The notes beneath the pieces are model-generated. The model saw nothing but the letters and a program-made list of their open reading frames with translations, did no database searches and had not been told where the DNA came from. This document shows, piece by piece, positions 52,854 to 60,897 of a DNA stretch of 64,000 nucleotides (position 1 is its first letter; the number at the start of each line of letters is the position of its first letter). Source of the stretch: Halorubrum aquaticum. GTDB lineage: Archaea; Halobacteriota; Halobacteria; Halobacteriales; Haloferacaceae. The DNA lies in assembly GCF_900113615.1 (NCBI RefSeq), contig NZ_FOPZ01000014.1:1-64000 (forward strand), in the 5' to 3' direction. The position numbers and the translations under genes were made by a program.

Positions 52854-53303
52854 ATGACGAAGCTCGACATCGACCTCGTTCTCGCGCCCGTCGACGGCAG
52901 CGAGGCGTCCCACGAGGCCGTCGATTACGCGATCGGGATCGCGAGCGAGTACGGCGCGAGCGTCCACGCGCTGTACGTCCTCGACGAGGAGGTCGTCCGG
53001 GCGTTGGAGTCCGGCTCGATAGACGAGCGGGACGTCGCCGAGGACACCGCGACCTTCACCGAATCGGTCGCGGAGCGCGCGGAGGCGGCGGGAGTCGGCC
53101 ACAGCAACTCCATGGCGTACGGCTTCTCCACCGAGGTCAAGACGGTTCATCCCGGCAGCGTCGTCCTCGACACCGCCGAGGAGATCGAGGCGGACTTCAT
53201 CGTCGTCCCCCGTGAGCCGGTCACCGGCGAGCCGGGACAGGTCCTCGAGAAGGCCGCGGAGTACGTCCTGTTGTACGCGAGCCAGCCGGTCCTCTCGGTG
53301 TGA
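52854..53303 (+). CDS. Universal stress protein, non-ATP-binding type
   Basis: A 149-residue UspA-domain protein (LVLAPVDGSEASHEAVDYAI, quoted as LAPVDGSEAS; GASVHALYVLDEE; ADFIVVPREPVT). The usual Gly-rich ATP-binding loop near the end is replaced by TGEPGQVLEKAAEYVLLY, so it probably does not bind ATP. It overlaps the DUF63 gene by GTGA, which suggests cotranslation. The start at 52854 is fixed by GCTTTTTGACC 28 bases upstream. Confidence 0.82.
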   Translation: MTKLDIDLVLAPVDGSEASHEAVDYAIGIASEYGASVHALYVLDEEVVRALESGSIDERDVAEDTATFTESVAERAEAAGVGHSNSMAYGFSTEVKTVHPGSVVLDTAEEIEADFIVVPREPVTGEPGQVLEKAAEYVLLYASQPVLSV

Positions 53304-54187
53304 TCCCGGCGTCCGCATCGCCGACGGATCCGGTCTCCGCGACGGTTCGGGGATCGGTCCCCGCGACGCTCGGCGACCTCCCGTTTCTCCCGGCGGGGAC
53401 GACGCTGCCTCCGCTTCCGTACCTCCTCGTCGTCCTCCTGGCGACCGGCGGGGTCGCCCTCGCGCTCCGTCGGCGACGACCGGCGGTCGGTGTCTCGCAC
53501 GTGCTCGCGTTGACGCCGTGGATCGTTCTCGGGTCCGCGCTCCACGTTCTGTACGTCGTGGGGGCGCTCCCCGAACCGCTCGCTCCCTTCGGCGGATCGC
53601 CGACGGTGTACCCCACGGTCGCGGCGCTCGCGGGCGCGGCCTGGCTGGCGGCCGAGGAAGCCGTTGCCGACGGCGAGCGGGTCCCGGGCGTCATCGCCGC
53701 GGTCGGGACGGTCCTCGTCGTCCCCGTCGTCGTGGTCGCGCTCACCACCGGCGTCTCCGGGTCGGGGGCGTCGTGGTCGGCGGTCGCGGTGCTCGCTTCG
53801 GCTCCGATCGCGGCGGTCGTCTGGCGTGTCCTCGGTCGGCTCGAGCCGGGAGTCGCCGTCACCGGAGGCGTCGGTGCGCTCGCCGTGTACGGACACGCGC
53901 TCGACGGCGTCTCGACGGCGATCGGGGTGTCCCAGCTCGGCTTCGGCGAACGCAGCCCGCTCTCGCGGATCATCCTCGAACTGGACGGCGTGCCGTCGGT
54001 GCCGGTGCTCGGCGAGGGCTGGCTGTTCCTCCTCGTCAAGCTGGCCGTCGCGAGCGCCGTCGTGTCCCTGTTCGCTCCGTACGTCCGCGAGGAGCCGGAG
54101 GAGGGGCTTCCCCTCTTAGGCTTCGTCGCCGCCGTCGGACTCGGCCCGGCCGCACACAACCTGCTTCTGTTCTCCGTGACCGCGTGA
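53300..54187 (+). CDS. DUF63 family membrane protein
   Basis: A 295-residue protein with about eight helices. Conserved DUF63 features are YGHALDGVSTAIG, GERSPLSRIILE, GEGWLFLLVKLAVASAVV (in part) and the ending VGLGPAAHNLLLFSV. The family occurs in Euryarchaeota, its role is not known. It starts with GTG at 53300 overlapping the UspA stop, so a functional link with UspA is likely. Confidence 0.85.
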   Translation: MIPASASPTDPVSATVRGSVPATLGDLPFLPAGTTLPPLPYLLVVLLATGGVALALRRRRPAVGVSHVLALTPWIVLGSALHVLYVVGALPEPLAPFGGSPTVYPTVAALAGAAWLAAEEAVADGERVPGVIAAVGTVLVVPVVVVALTTGVSGSGASWSAVAVLASAPIAAVVWRVLGRLEPGVAVTGGVGALAVYGHALDGVSTAIGVSQLGFGERSPLSRIILELDGVPSVPVLGEGWLFLLVKLAVASAVVSLFAPYVREEPEEGLPLLGFVAAVGLGPAAHNLLLFSVTA

Positions 54188-54210
54188 CTGCGGAGAGTAG
54201 AACGACGGCG

Positions 54211-54270
54211 AACCGGCGGCGGGCGAAACGACGGCGGGCGAACCGGCGGCGGGCGAAACGACGGCGAACC
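54211..54270. repeat. Imperfect 30-bp tandem repeat
   Basis: Two 30-base units (54211-54240 and 54241-54270) differ at few positions. Each contains CGGCGGGCGAA-like elements that are themselves near repeats. It sits between the DUF63 gene and the DUF2150 gene. I see no coding frame with haloarchaeal character in this spacer (54188-54376). Confidence 0.65.
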
Positions 54271-54376
54271 GGCCGACGAGAGGGGATCGCCGACGCGTCG
54301 CGTAGCGGTCAACGCCGGCGGGAGAACGAGACGGGTCCCGGAGGGCGGTGGTTCGACGGGGCCGAGATCGGGGCTC

Positions 54377-54955
54377 TCAGTCCTCCTCGACGACCTCGGG
54401 GTCCTCGATCGCGGACTGGAGGGAGTCGAGCCCGTTGACCCACTCGGAGACGAGTCCGTACTCCAGTTCCTCGGCGAGCTCCATGTCGAGACGCTCCCCG
54501 TCGATGACGCGGGTGCCGGCCTGGACGACGTATCCCAACGCGGCGTCGAGGTCCTCCTCGGCCTCGGCGTCGGCGGCCGCGTGGACGAACTCGTCGACGT
54601 CGCCCTCGACGACCCCGCCGACGACGAACTCCTCGGCGGCGTAGAAGACGGGAACGAGCGAGGTCTGAACCCCGTCGATCAGCATGTTCTTGTCCTCGTC
54701 GTCGAAGGAGACCTCCGCGAGGACGATGTCGCTCACGTCCCGGATCTCCTCGACGGCCCGGTCCTCGTCGATGCGTTCTTCCTCCAAGGCCGCGAGGACC
54801 TTCGCGATCGCGATCGCGGCGTCGTCCTGGAGGTTCAAGAGCAGCCGCGCGGAGTCCTCGTTTTCGGGATCGAGGTCCTCGTCGGCGAGCCTGTCGAGCC
54901 AGTTCTGCCAGCGCTCCTCGGAGTAGAACGTCTCAACCGCCTCGTCCTCGGTCAT
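54377..54955 (-). CDS. DUF2150 family protein
   Basis: A 192-residue, very acidic helical protein (TEDEAVETFYSEERWQNWL, quoted in part; LLLNLQDDAAIAIAKVLAAL; EEFVVGGVVEGDVDEFV) matching DUF2150, a conserved haloarchaeal family of unknown role. The ATG at 54955 gives the family-like start; an ATG at 54982 would add nine residues. The gene faces the DUF63 gene. Confidence 0.75.
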   Translation of the reverse strand: MTEDEAVETFYSEERWQNWLDRLADEDLDPENEDSARLLLNLQDDAAIAIAKVLAALEEERIDEDRAVEEIRDVSDIVLAEVSFDDEDKNMLIDGVQTSLVPVFYAAEEFVVGGVVEGDVDEFVHAAADAEAEEDLDAALGYVVQAGTRVIDGERLDMELAEELEYGLVSEWVNGLDSLQSAIEDPEVVEED

Positions 54956-55048
54956 GTCCCATATCTCTCCCGGACTACTCAAAGGCCTTTCTTATTTATG
55001 CCCCCGAGAGACGCCGTCACACCCGGCTGAGAACTGACGGAGCCCCGA

Positions 55049-55408
55049 TCAGTCGAGGTTGCTCTTCAGCTCCGGAACCAGCTCGTCGGGGTCCACCGGC
55101 TTGGTCACGTAGCCGTCCGCGCCGGCTTTCACCGCCTCCATCATCTTCTCCTGCTGGTCGACGCTCGTACACATCACGACCACGGCGTCCGGCCATCGGT
55201 CCTTGATGTTCCGCGTCGCCTCGATCCCCGTCATCTCCGGCATCACGACGTCCATCGACACGGCATCGGGCTCGTGCGCCTCGAAGAGCTCCACGGCCTC
55301 CGCGCCGTTCTCCGCCTCGCCGACCACGTCGAAGGACCCCTCCAACGCGTCCCGAACGACGGTCCGCTGGAACGAGGAATCGTCGACGACGAGCACCCGC
55401 TCGGTCAT
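55049..55408 (-). CDS. CheY-like single-domain response regulator
   Basis: A 119-residue receiver domain. The acidic pocket is VVDDSS (Asp8/Asp9), the phosphoacceptor is Asp52 in SMDVVMPEMTG, and Thr/Lys positions are VVMCTSVD and GYVTKPVDPDE. No output domain is present, as in CheY. A TATA box (ATATAAGT, 55431-55438) lies 26 bases upstream. The partner kinase is not adjacent. Confidence 0.9.
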   Translation of the reverse strand: MTERVLVVDDSSFQRTVVRDALEGSFDVVGEAENGAEAVELFEAHEPDAVSMDVVMPEMTGIEATRNIKDRWPDAVVVMCTSVDQQEKMMEAVKAGADGYVTKPVDPDELVPELKSNLD

Positions 55409-55556
55409 ATCGGCTCGTCGCCGGCGGTCGATATAAGTTCGCGGATCGACTCCGGAACCGCCCGGACCGCGTCCGAGGGCGTCGCTGGCGGACGGACGCC
55501 TCGACGTTCGATCACCTTGTATATTTGATCGAGCGTATAATGAACATAGGAACAAG

Positions 55557-55563
55557 GTTAAGG
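55557..55563 (+). promoter_or_regulatory. TATA-like box of PhoU-type gene
   Basis: GGTTAAGG is centred 27 bases before the ATG at 55587, supporting that start over the ATG at 55581. Confidence 0.4.
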
Positions 55564-55586
55564 TATCTCACACGATACCGATGGAT

Positions 55587-56618
55587 ATGGAAACGCGGAA
55601 GGTCCAACGGCTCGGGCCGTCGACGCTGGCGATGACGCTCCCGGCCGAGTGGGCACAGGAACACGGCGTGAACAAGGGCGACGAGGTCTCCCTGCGGATG
55701 GGTGGGAAGGGAACGCTCACGGTGCTGCCCGAGTCGGTGAGTTCGGAGGAGTCGGAGGCGGTCATCAACGCGGACGGGCTCGACGCTCGGGCGCTCGAGC
55801 GAGCGGTCGTCGCCCAGTACGTGCTCGGCCGGCGCGTGATCCACGTCCGGAGCGAGGGGACCCTCGACAGCGAGCACATCAACGCGGTGTACAAAGCCGA
55901 GACCCAGCTCATGGGACTCGGCGTTATCGAGGAGACGCCCGAGGACATCTCGATCCGGTGTTCGGTCGACCCCGAGGACTTCACGCTCGACAACCTGCTC
56001 GAGCGGCTGGAGAACACCGGTTCGACGATGCGCGGCGAGGCCGTCAAGGCGCTCGCACACGGCAACGCCGACCTCGCCCAGCGCGCGCTCAACCGCGAGC
56101 GGCAGGCGAACAAGATCTTCGTGCTCCTCCTGCGGCTGATCTTCACCGCCTACCAGAACCCGAACCTCGCGCGGGCGGTCGGACTGGAGGAGGGGTTCCC
56201 GCTCATCGGCTACCGGTCGGTCGCGAAGAACCTCGAGCTCACCGCCGACAACGCCGAGGACATCGCCGACATCGTGATGGAGGCCGACGGCCACACTCTC
56301 GACGTCGACAAGGCAACCATGCGACAGATCCGCGAGTTCACCGACCAGGTCGACGAGCTCACGGCGCTGGCGGTCCGGGCGGTCGTCGAGCGGGACTACG
56401 ACCTCACCGTCGAGTGCCGCGACCTCTTCGCCCGGCTCGAGGACCGCGAACAGGAGATACTCGGCGAGCTGCCCGACGACCTCGACAACGACGTGCTGTT
56501 GATGACCCGTGAGGTGCTCGTCAGCCTCCAGCACACCGCGGAGTACGCCATGCGAAACGCCGAGATCGCCGCGAACCTCGCGCTCAACGAGGCGTCCGAC
56601 CACGTCGACATCGTCTAG
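55587..56618 (+). CDS. AbrB-PhoU fusion, phosphate uptake regulator
   Basis: A 343-residue protein. Residues 1-50 form an AbrB-type DNA-binding domain (ETRKVQRLGPSTLAMTLPAE, then LRMGGKGTLTVLP). The rest is a tandem PhoU helical domain (LENTGSTMRGEAVKALAHG; RSVAKNLELTADNAEDIADI; LLMTREVLVSLQHTAEYAMRN, in parts). Archaeal AbrB-PhoU fusions are thought to regulate phosphate transport genes. No pst genes are adjacent. Confidence 0.85.
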   Translation: METRKVQRLGPSTLAMTLPAEWAQEHGVNKGDEVSLRMGGKGTLTVLPESVSSEESEAVINADGLDARALERAVVAQYVLGRRVIHVRSEGTLDSEHINAVYKAETQLMGLGVIEETPEDISIRCSVDPEDFTLDNLLERLENTGSTMRGEAVKALAHGNADLAQRALNRERQANKIFVLLLRLIFTAYQNPNLARAVGLEEGFPLIGYRSVAKNLELTADNAEDIADIVMEADGHTLDVDKATMRQIREFTDQVDELTALAVRAVVERDYDLTVECRDLFARLEDREQEILGELPDDLDNDVLLMTREVLVSLQHTAEYAMRNAEIAANLALNEASDHVDIV

Positions 56619-56706
56619 ACGGGCCGTCGACGCCCCGCGAGTCCCGTCCCCTCACGCGGATCGCCAAGTTCGCATGAACTAAGTGTCCACCCGCGAAGCG
56701 ACTCGT

Positions 56707-56889
56707 ATGACCGAGGGATCCATCGAGTCCGACAAGGGGATCGGCGTGACGCTCGCGCTGTCCGCCGTCGCGGTCGTCGGCGCAGTCGTGATGTACGGCC
56801 ACCCGACCCAGTTCGGGAAGGCGTGGGGGTTCGCCGCCGCGTTCGTCTTCGCGCTGCTGGCGGTCGTCGCCGTCCAGGCGTTCGAGTGA
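56707..56889 (+). CDS. Small two-helix membrane protein
   Basis: A 60-residue protein with two predicted helices (about residues 13-30 and 39-58) and a short acidic N-terminus (TEGSIESDKG). It belongs to the small conserved haloarchaeal membrane proteins without known role. AACTAAGTG lies about 28 bases upstream of the ATG at 56707. Confidence 0.6.
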   Translation: MTEGSIESDKGIGVTLALSAVAVVGAVVMYGHPTQFGKAWGFAAAFVFALLAVVAVQAFE

Positions 56890-56938
56890 GACGGCTCGAC
56901 GAGAAACCGTTAAGCGCGTCAGACGCCAACGTCCGACG

Positions 56939-57163
56939 ATGACCGAGTACACCGAGGAGGAGCGGCGGATCCTCGCGTACCTCACGGACAGCGTCACCCG
57001 CGGCGAGCGATACGTCCGCTCGAAGACGATCGCCGACGCGATCGGTCTCACCGCCAAGCAGGTCGGCTCCCGGCTCCCGCGGCTGGCCGAGAAGGCCGAC
57101 GACGTCGAGATCGAGAAGTGGGGTCGGGCCCGCTCGACGACGTGGCGCGTGACGCAGGGGTGA
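56939..57163 (+). CDS. Winged-helix DNA-binding protein, small
   Basis: A 74-residue single-domain protein. The helix-turn-helix stretch YVRSKTIADAIGLTAKQVGS and the wing DVEIEKWGRARSTTWRVT (in part) look like a compact winged helix. It resembles a small haloarchaeal family (DUF7123-like). Its TATA-like CCGTTAAG is 28 bases before the ATG. The target is unknown. Confidence 0.7.
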   Translation: MTEYTEEERRILAYLTDSVTRGERYVRSKTIADAIGLTAKQVGSRLPRLAEKADDVEIEKWGRARSTTWRVTQG

Positions 57164-57223
57164 GCCGGCCCGAACACCCGATCGAACGCGTTCGGAGCCG
57201 GCGGTCGGATCCGCGACTCCACC

Positions 57224-57232
57224 CTTTTAATC
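57224..57232 (+). promoter_or_regulatory. TATA-like box of SRPBCC gene
   Basis: CTTTTAATC is centred 28 bases before the ATG at 57256. Confidence 0.5.
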
Positions 57233-57255
57233 TCCCCGCGTTCGTACTCCGATCC

Positions 57256-57684
57256 ATGACCGTCCGAGTCTCCCGGACGTTCGAGTTCGACGCGCCCGCA
57301 GCGGACGTGTGGGCGTTCATCTCGGACGCGGAGAAACGAGCAGGGGCGATTAGCGTGGTCGACACCTTCGAGGTCCACGGCGACGGGACGGCGACGTGGC
57401 ACGTCGCGCTTCCGGTCCCGATGATCCGGTCGACGATCACGGTCGAGACCGAGGAGGTCGAGCGCGACCCGCCGAACCGGGTGAAGTTCGTGGGCAGATC
57501 GAGCGCGTTCCGGGTGACCGGCGAACACACGATCACGGAGACCGACGGGGGCTGCCGGCTCGCGAACGAGTTCGTCGTCGAGGGGAAACTCCCCGGCGTC
57601 GAGTCCTTCTTCAAACGCAACTTCGACGGCGAGCTCGACAACCTGGAGGATGCGCTCCGGCGGTCCCTGACGCTCGACGCCTGA
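57256..57684 (+). CDS. SRPBCC (CoxG-like) ligand-binding protein
   Basis: A 142-residue protein with a START/Bet v1-like fold (VSRTFEFDAPAADVWAFIS; DGTATWHVALPVPMI; GEHTITETDGGCRLANEFV, in parts). The family binds hydrophobic ligands or quinones in a central cavity. The start at 57256 follows a TATA box; upstream codons to 57118 overlap the winged-helix gene and are not family-like. The ligand is unknown. Confidence 0.8.
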   Translation: MTVRVSRTFEFDAPAADVWAFISDAEKRAGAISVVDTFEVHGDGTATWHVALPVPMIRSTITVETEEVERDPPNRVKFVGRSSAFRVTGEHTITETDGGCRLANEFVVEGKLPGVESFFKRNFDGELDNLEDALRRSLTLDA

Positions 57685-58282
57685 GTTCCGCTCGAGTCGC
57701 GGGTCGATCCGGTCCGGTGGCCGGTTCGGCCCGGTCCGATCCGACTCGGTCCCGTCTCCGTGGTTTTATACGCGAGCGGGACGTACCGGAGACTGCCGAA
57801 GTTCGACGCTTTTCTCGTCGAAGTTCGGCGACAACGACCCGCGCCCGTCCCGCCTCGGGCGACGGCCCGATACAGCCAGGGGGTCCGCTGTTCGGTGCCG
57901 TCACCCGTCCACTCGCCTCCCGTTTCCGCCTTCGCCTTTCGCCGCCATCCGGCTTCCGCCACCTGCCGCCCTTCGCCACTCCCCCGAGAGTATCAGCACG
58001 GATAATTCGAGCGACAGCTTCTTCATCCGTTTCGGCTTGCGTACGAACGCCGCGGACGAATCCGGCCGACCACCCGTTTCGGGCATGGTCGGCTCGACCA
58101 CTCGCTTCCACCGTCCGTCGTCCGTCGGCGTGGGTTCGGGCCACCCGCTCCCACCACCACCCGGACCCGTTCGAGGCGTGGAAGCACCGATCCCTCTTCC
58201 CGGAACGGAGCCGATCCCTCGAGTCACGACCCCGTCGTCGAAACGCAAGGACGATAGGCCTCTGTGGAGTACGTACGCCCGA
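57685..58282. other. Intergenic region without recognised gene
   Basis: In this 598-base stretch no frame on either strand has haloarchaeal protein character; long frames here are Arg/Pro-rich shadows. There is a TTTTATAC element near 57763-57770 and a short direct repeat CGAAGTTCG (about 57798 and 57818). I see no RNA structure that I can name. Confidence 0.55.
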
Positions 58283-59284
58283 ATGTTCCCCCGCGAGTAC
58301 CGCGGCGTCGCCTTCGCGGTCGGCCTCTTCCTCGTCGTCCAACTGGGCGCGCTGGCGTTGGTCCCCGAGTTCGTCGAGAGCGACTATCAACCCGTCGAGA
58401 ACCCGCAGGACCCGACGAACAGTCTGGTGTACATCGTCGCCATCGTCGCCATGACGGGGCTGATTCTCGCGGCGTTCCGCTACGACTTCGACTGGGCGAT
58501 CCGGCTCCTGATCGTCGGCGTCTCCGCGTGGCTCTCGTGGTACGTGTTCGCCGCGTTCGCCCCGCCGCTTCTCGCCGCGATCCCCGCGGTCGCGGTCGCG
58601 GTCGGCCTGCTCGTCCACCCCGAGTGGTACGTCATCGACGCCGCCGGCGTGTTGATGGGCGCGGGGGCTGCCGGGTTGTTCGGGATCTCCTTCGGGATCC
58701 TCCCCGCGCTCGTCCTCCTGAGTTTCCTCGCCGTCTACGACGCGATCTCGGTGTACGGCACCGAACATATGCTCTCGCTCGCCGAGGGCGTGATGGACCT
58801 CAACATCCCGGTCGTCCTCGTGATCCCGCTTTCGGTCTCCTACTCGCTCCTCGAGGACGACTTCGAGGACGCGAACGACGTCCACGAGGAGGACGGAACC
58901 GACCGCGAGGACGCCGACGGTGACGAGCCCGACCGCGAGGGAGGCGCCGACGACGGGAACGACGAGCCCGAAGACGACGAACGCGACGCCTTCTTCATCG
59001 GGCTCGGCGACGCCGTGATCCCGGCGGTGATGGTCGCCAGCGCCGCCACCTTCTCGCCGGCCGCGGCGCTCTCGGTCCCGTTCATCGAACTCAACCTCCC
59101 GGCGCTTCTCGCGATGGTCGGCACGCTCGCGGGCCTGCTCGTGTTGATGAACTGGGTGATGAAAGGTCGCGCACACGCCGGCTTGCCCCTGCTCAATGGG
59201 GGAGCGATCGGCGGATACCTGGTCGGCTCGCTCGTCGCCGGCGTCCCCCTCGTCGAGGCGCTCGGGCTCACGGTCGCGTTCTGA
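58283..59284 (+). CDS. Presenilin-like intramembrane aspartyl protease
   Basis: A 333-residue archaeal presenilin/SPP homologue, with about nine helices. The two catalytic Asp motifs are YD (Tyr152-Asp153 in FLAVYDAISVYGT) and GLGD (240-243, in FFIGLGDAVIPA). The C-terminal PAL-like motif is LPLLNGG (301-307). A very acidic, Asp/Glu-rich loop (190-236) lies between the catalytic helices, the halophilic version of the cytoplasmic loop. It should cleave helices inside the membrane. Physiological substrates in haloarchaea are unknown. Confidence 0.88.
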   Translation: MFPREYRGVAFAVGLFLVVQLGALALVPEFVESDYQPVENPQDPTNSLVYIVAIVAMTGLILAAFRYDFDWAIRLLIVGVSAWLSWYVFAAFAPPLLAAIPAVAVAVGLLVHPEWYVIDAAGVLMGAGAAGLFGISFGILPALVLLSFLAVYDAISVYGTEHMLSLAEGVMDLNIPVVLVIPLSVSYSLLEDDFEDANDVHEEDGTDREDADGDEPDREGGADDGNDEPEDDERDAFFIGLGDAVIPAVMVASAATFSPAAALSVPFIELNLPALLAMVGTLAGLLVLMNWVMKGRAHAGLPLLNGGAIGGYLVGSLVAGVPLVEALGLTVAF

Positions 59285-59326
59285 CGGCCGGCATACTTCT
59301 TGTCCCTCCGACACGTCGAGTGCGGT

Positions 59327-60223
59327 ATGACCGACGCCGAACCCGAGCGCGTCCTCGGGGAACTCGAACTCACCCGGGGGCTGACGATCCAGATGACGGC
59401 GGTCGGGACGCTCGGGATGATCGTCGGATGGGCGTGCTTCGCCGGGCTCTACCGGTTCGCCACCGGAAACGCGGTGAGTTTCGACTTCTTCCCCGCGACG
59501 GTCGGCTGGATCGCGACGCCGCTCGACCTCCTGATCGTGGCGTTCCTTGGAACGTTCTTTCTCGTCCCCCACGAGTGGCTCCACGGGCTCGCCATCCGGT
59601 ACTACGGCGGCGAGCCGCGGTACGGGGTCGGGATCGCCCACTTCGTCCTGCCGTACGCGTACGCGACGACCGACCACGAGTTCTCCCGGAACCAGTTCGT
59701 CGTCGTCCTCCTCACCCCGCTCGTCGCCATGACCGCGGTCGGCGTGCCGGTCATGCTCGCCCTCGAGTGGGGGTGGCTCGCCCTCCCGCTGACGCTGAAC
59801 GCGGCCGGCGCGGTCGCGGACGTCTGGATGACGGTCGCCGTGCTTCGGTACCCCGAGCACGTCCGGGTGGTCGACCACGAGACGGGCGTCAGGATCCTCG
59901 GCCGCGAGGCGGACGCGCCGCGCGGGCTCTCCGTGACGGCACTCGTCTGGGACGGCCTCGCCGGGGCGGCCGTCGCCGCGTTCGCGACGTTCGTCCTGCT
60001 CGCGCTCGGCGGGCCGATCCTCCTGACGGCCCTCGGCGTCGAGTCGCTCACGATCGGGACGCCCGGGCGGCTCACCTACCTCTTCTCGTTCGTCGATACC
60101 CCGGAGGAGGTCTCGCTCGGGGTCGGTCCCGGCGTGCTCGGGATCGGCGGGCTGATCGGGCTGGCGTACGCGTTCGTGCGGACGTACCGGCGGGAGGGTC
60201 CCCCGCCGACCGATCCGGCGTGA
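59327..60223 (+). CDS. DUF3267-like membrane metalloprotease candidate
   Basis: A 298-residue protein with about six helices. HEWLH (82-86) is an HExxH zinc-binding motif placed at the end of a helix (VPHEWLHGLAI), and a second stretch, LPYAYATTDHEFSRNQF, follows. This arrangement matches DUF3267-type proteins related to site-2 protease-like membrane metalloproteases. It lies 42 bases after the presenilin-like gene in the same direction. Both may take part in membrane protein cleavage, which is inference. Confidence 0.75.
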   Translation: MTDAEPERVLGELELTRGLTIQMTAVGTLGMIVGWACFAGLYRFATGNAVSFDFFPATVGWIATPLDLLIVAFLGTFFLVPHEWLHGLAIRYYGGEPRYGVGIAHFVLPYAYATTDHEFSRNQFVVVLLTPLVAMTAVGVPVMLALEWGWLALPLTLNAAGAVADVWMTVAVLRYPEHVRVVDHETGVRILGREADAPRGLSVTALVWDGLAGAAVAAFATFVLLALGGPILLTALGVESLTIGTPGRLTYLFSFVDTPEEVSLGVGPGVLGIGGLIGLAYAFVRTYRREGPPPTDPA

Positions 60224-60293
60224 TCCGGGAAGGACCGTGGCCGTCGGCGAGGCGAGCGCGAGCGTCGGGGATCCGCCTTTCGGCGTCCTCCGT

Positions 60294-60812
60294 TCACCCG
60301 CCGTCGCCGTCGCTGCCGCCGACCCCGTGGCGCACCTTCACAGCGACGCCGCTCCCGAACGCGAGCGCCTCGGCTCCCGACAGTTCCGCGCGCCCGGCCG
60401 CGAAGAGTGCGTCCTCGTCGTCGACGACGAGGACCTCGTCGCCGGGGCGGATCCCCTCGTCGACCGCGGTCACGAACTTCGCGAAGGCGTTTCGCCCGTC
60501 GCGGACGAACGGCTCGCTCTCCTCGCCGACGACGACGCGGTGGGCGGGCTCGGGGAAGACCTCCTGTAGCCTCCTCGCGCCCACCTCGCCGAGGGTGAAC
60601 CGCCCGTCCGTTCCGTAGGTGACGATCCGGTCTCCCTCGCTGCTCCCGGGGGTGTCGTCGACGTCGCCGGCGATGACCTGGCGGGGACGACCGCCGCTCG
60701 ACCGGCGGATCGTGACCGGCTCGTCGGGCGGGAAGAGCGCCCCGCCGGCCCCGGATCCGAACTGGTAGTCCGCGCCGGTCCGCAGGTCGGCGAGGTCCTC
60801 GCTGTCGCTCAT
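60294..60812 (-). CDS. Stand-alone PUA domain protein
   Basis: A 172-residue protein. Residues about 80-160 form a PUA RNA-binding domain (HRVVVGEESEPFVRDGRNAF and IRPGDEVLVVDDEDALFAAG, in part, then AVKVRHG). The N-terminal half (ADYQFGSGAGGALFPPDEPV; RPRQVIAG; GRFTLGEVGARRL) resembles the C-terminal part of archaeosine tRNA-ribosyltransferase and ArcS-type proteins. A tRNA-modification role is likely, but no catalytic residues are visible. Confidence 0.78.
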   Translation of the reverse strand: MSDSEDLADLRTGADYQFGSGAGGALFPPDEPVTIRRSSGGRPRQVIAGDVDDTPGSSEGDRIVTYGTDGRFTLGEVGARRLQEVFPEPAHRVVVGEESEPFVRDGRNAFAKFVTAVDEGIRPGDEVLVVDDEDALFAAGRAELSGAEALAFGSGVAVKVRHGVGGSDGDGG

Positions 60813-60897
60813 GGCCGCGGTACCGCCGCCGTGCGCAAATCGGTTCCGGTCCGGGCGTTGCTCCCGATCCGACCGTCGCTCCCGATCCGACCGTCGC

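Noticed and set aside
57611-59878. A 755-codon minus-strand frame opposite the presenilin-like genes
   Set aside because: It is Arg/Asp-rich and antisense to two genes with clear motifs, a common result of high GC at third positions.
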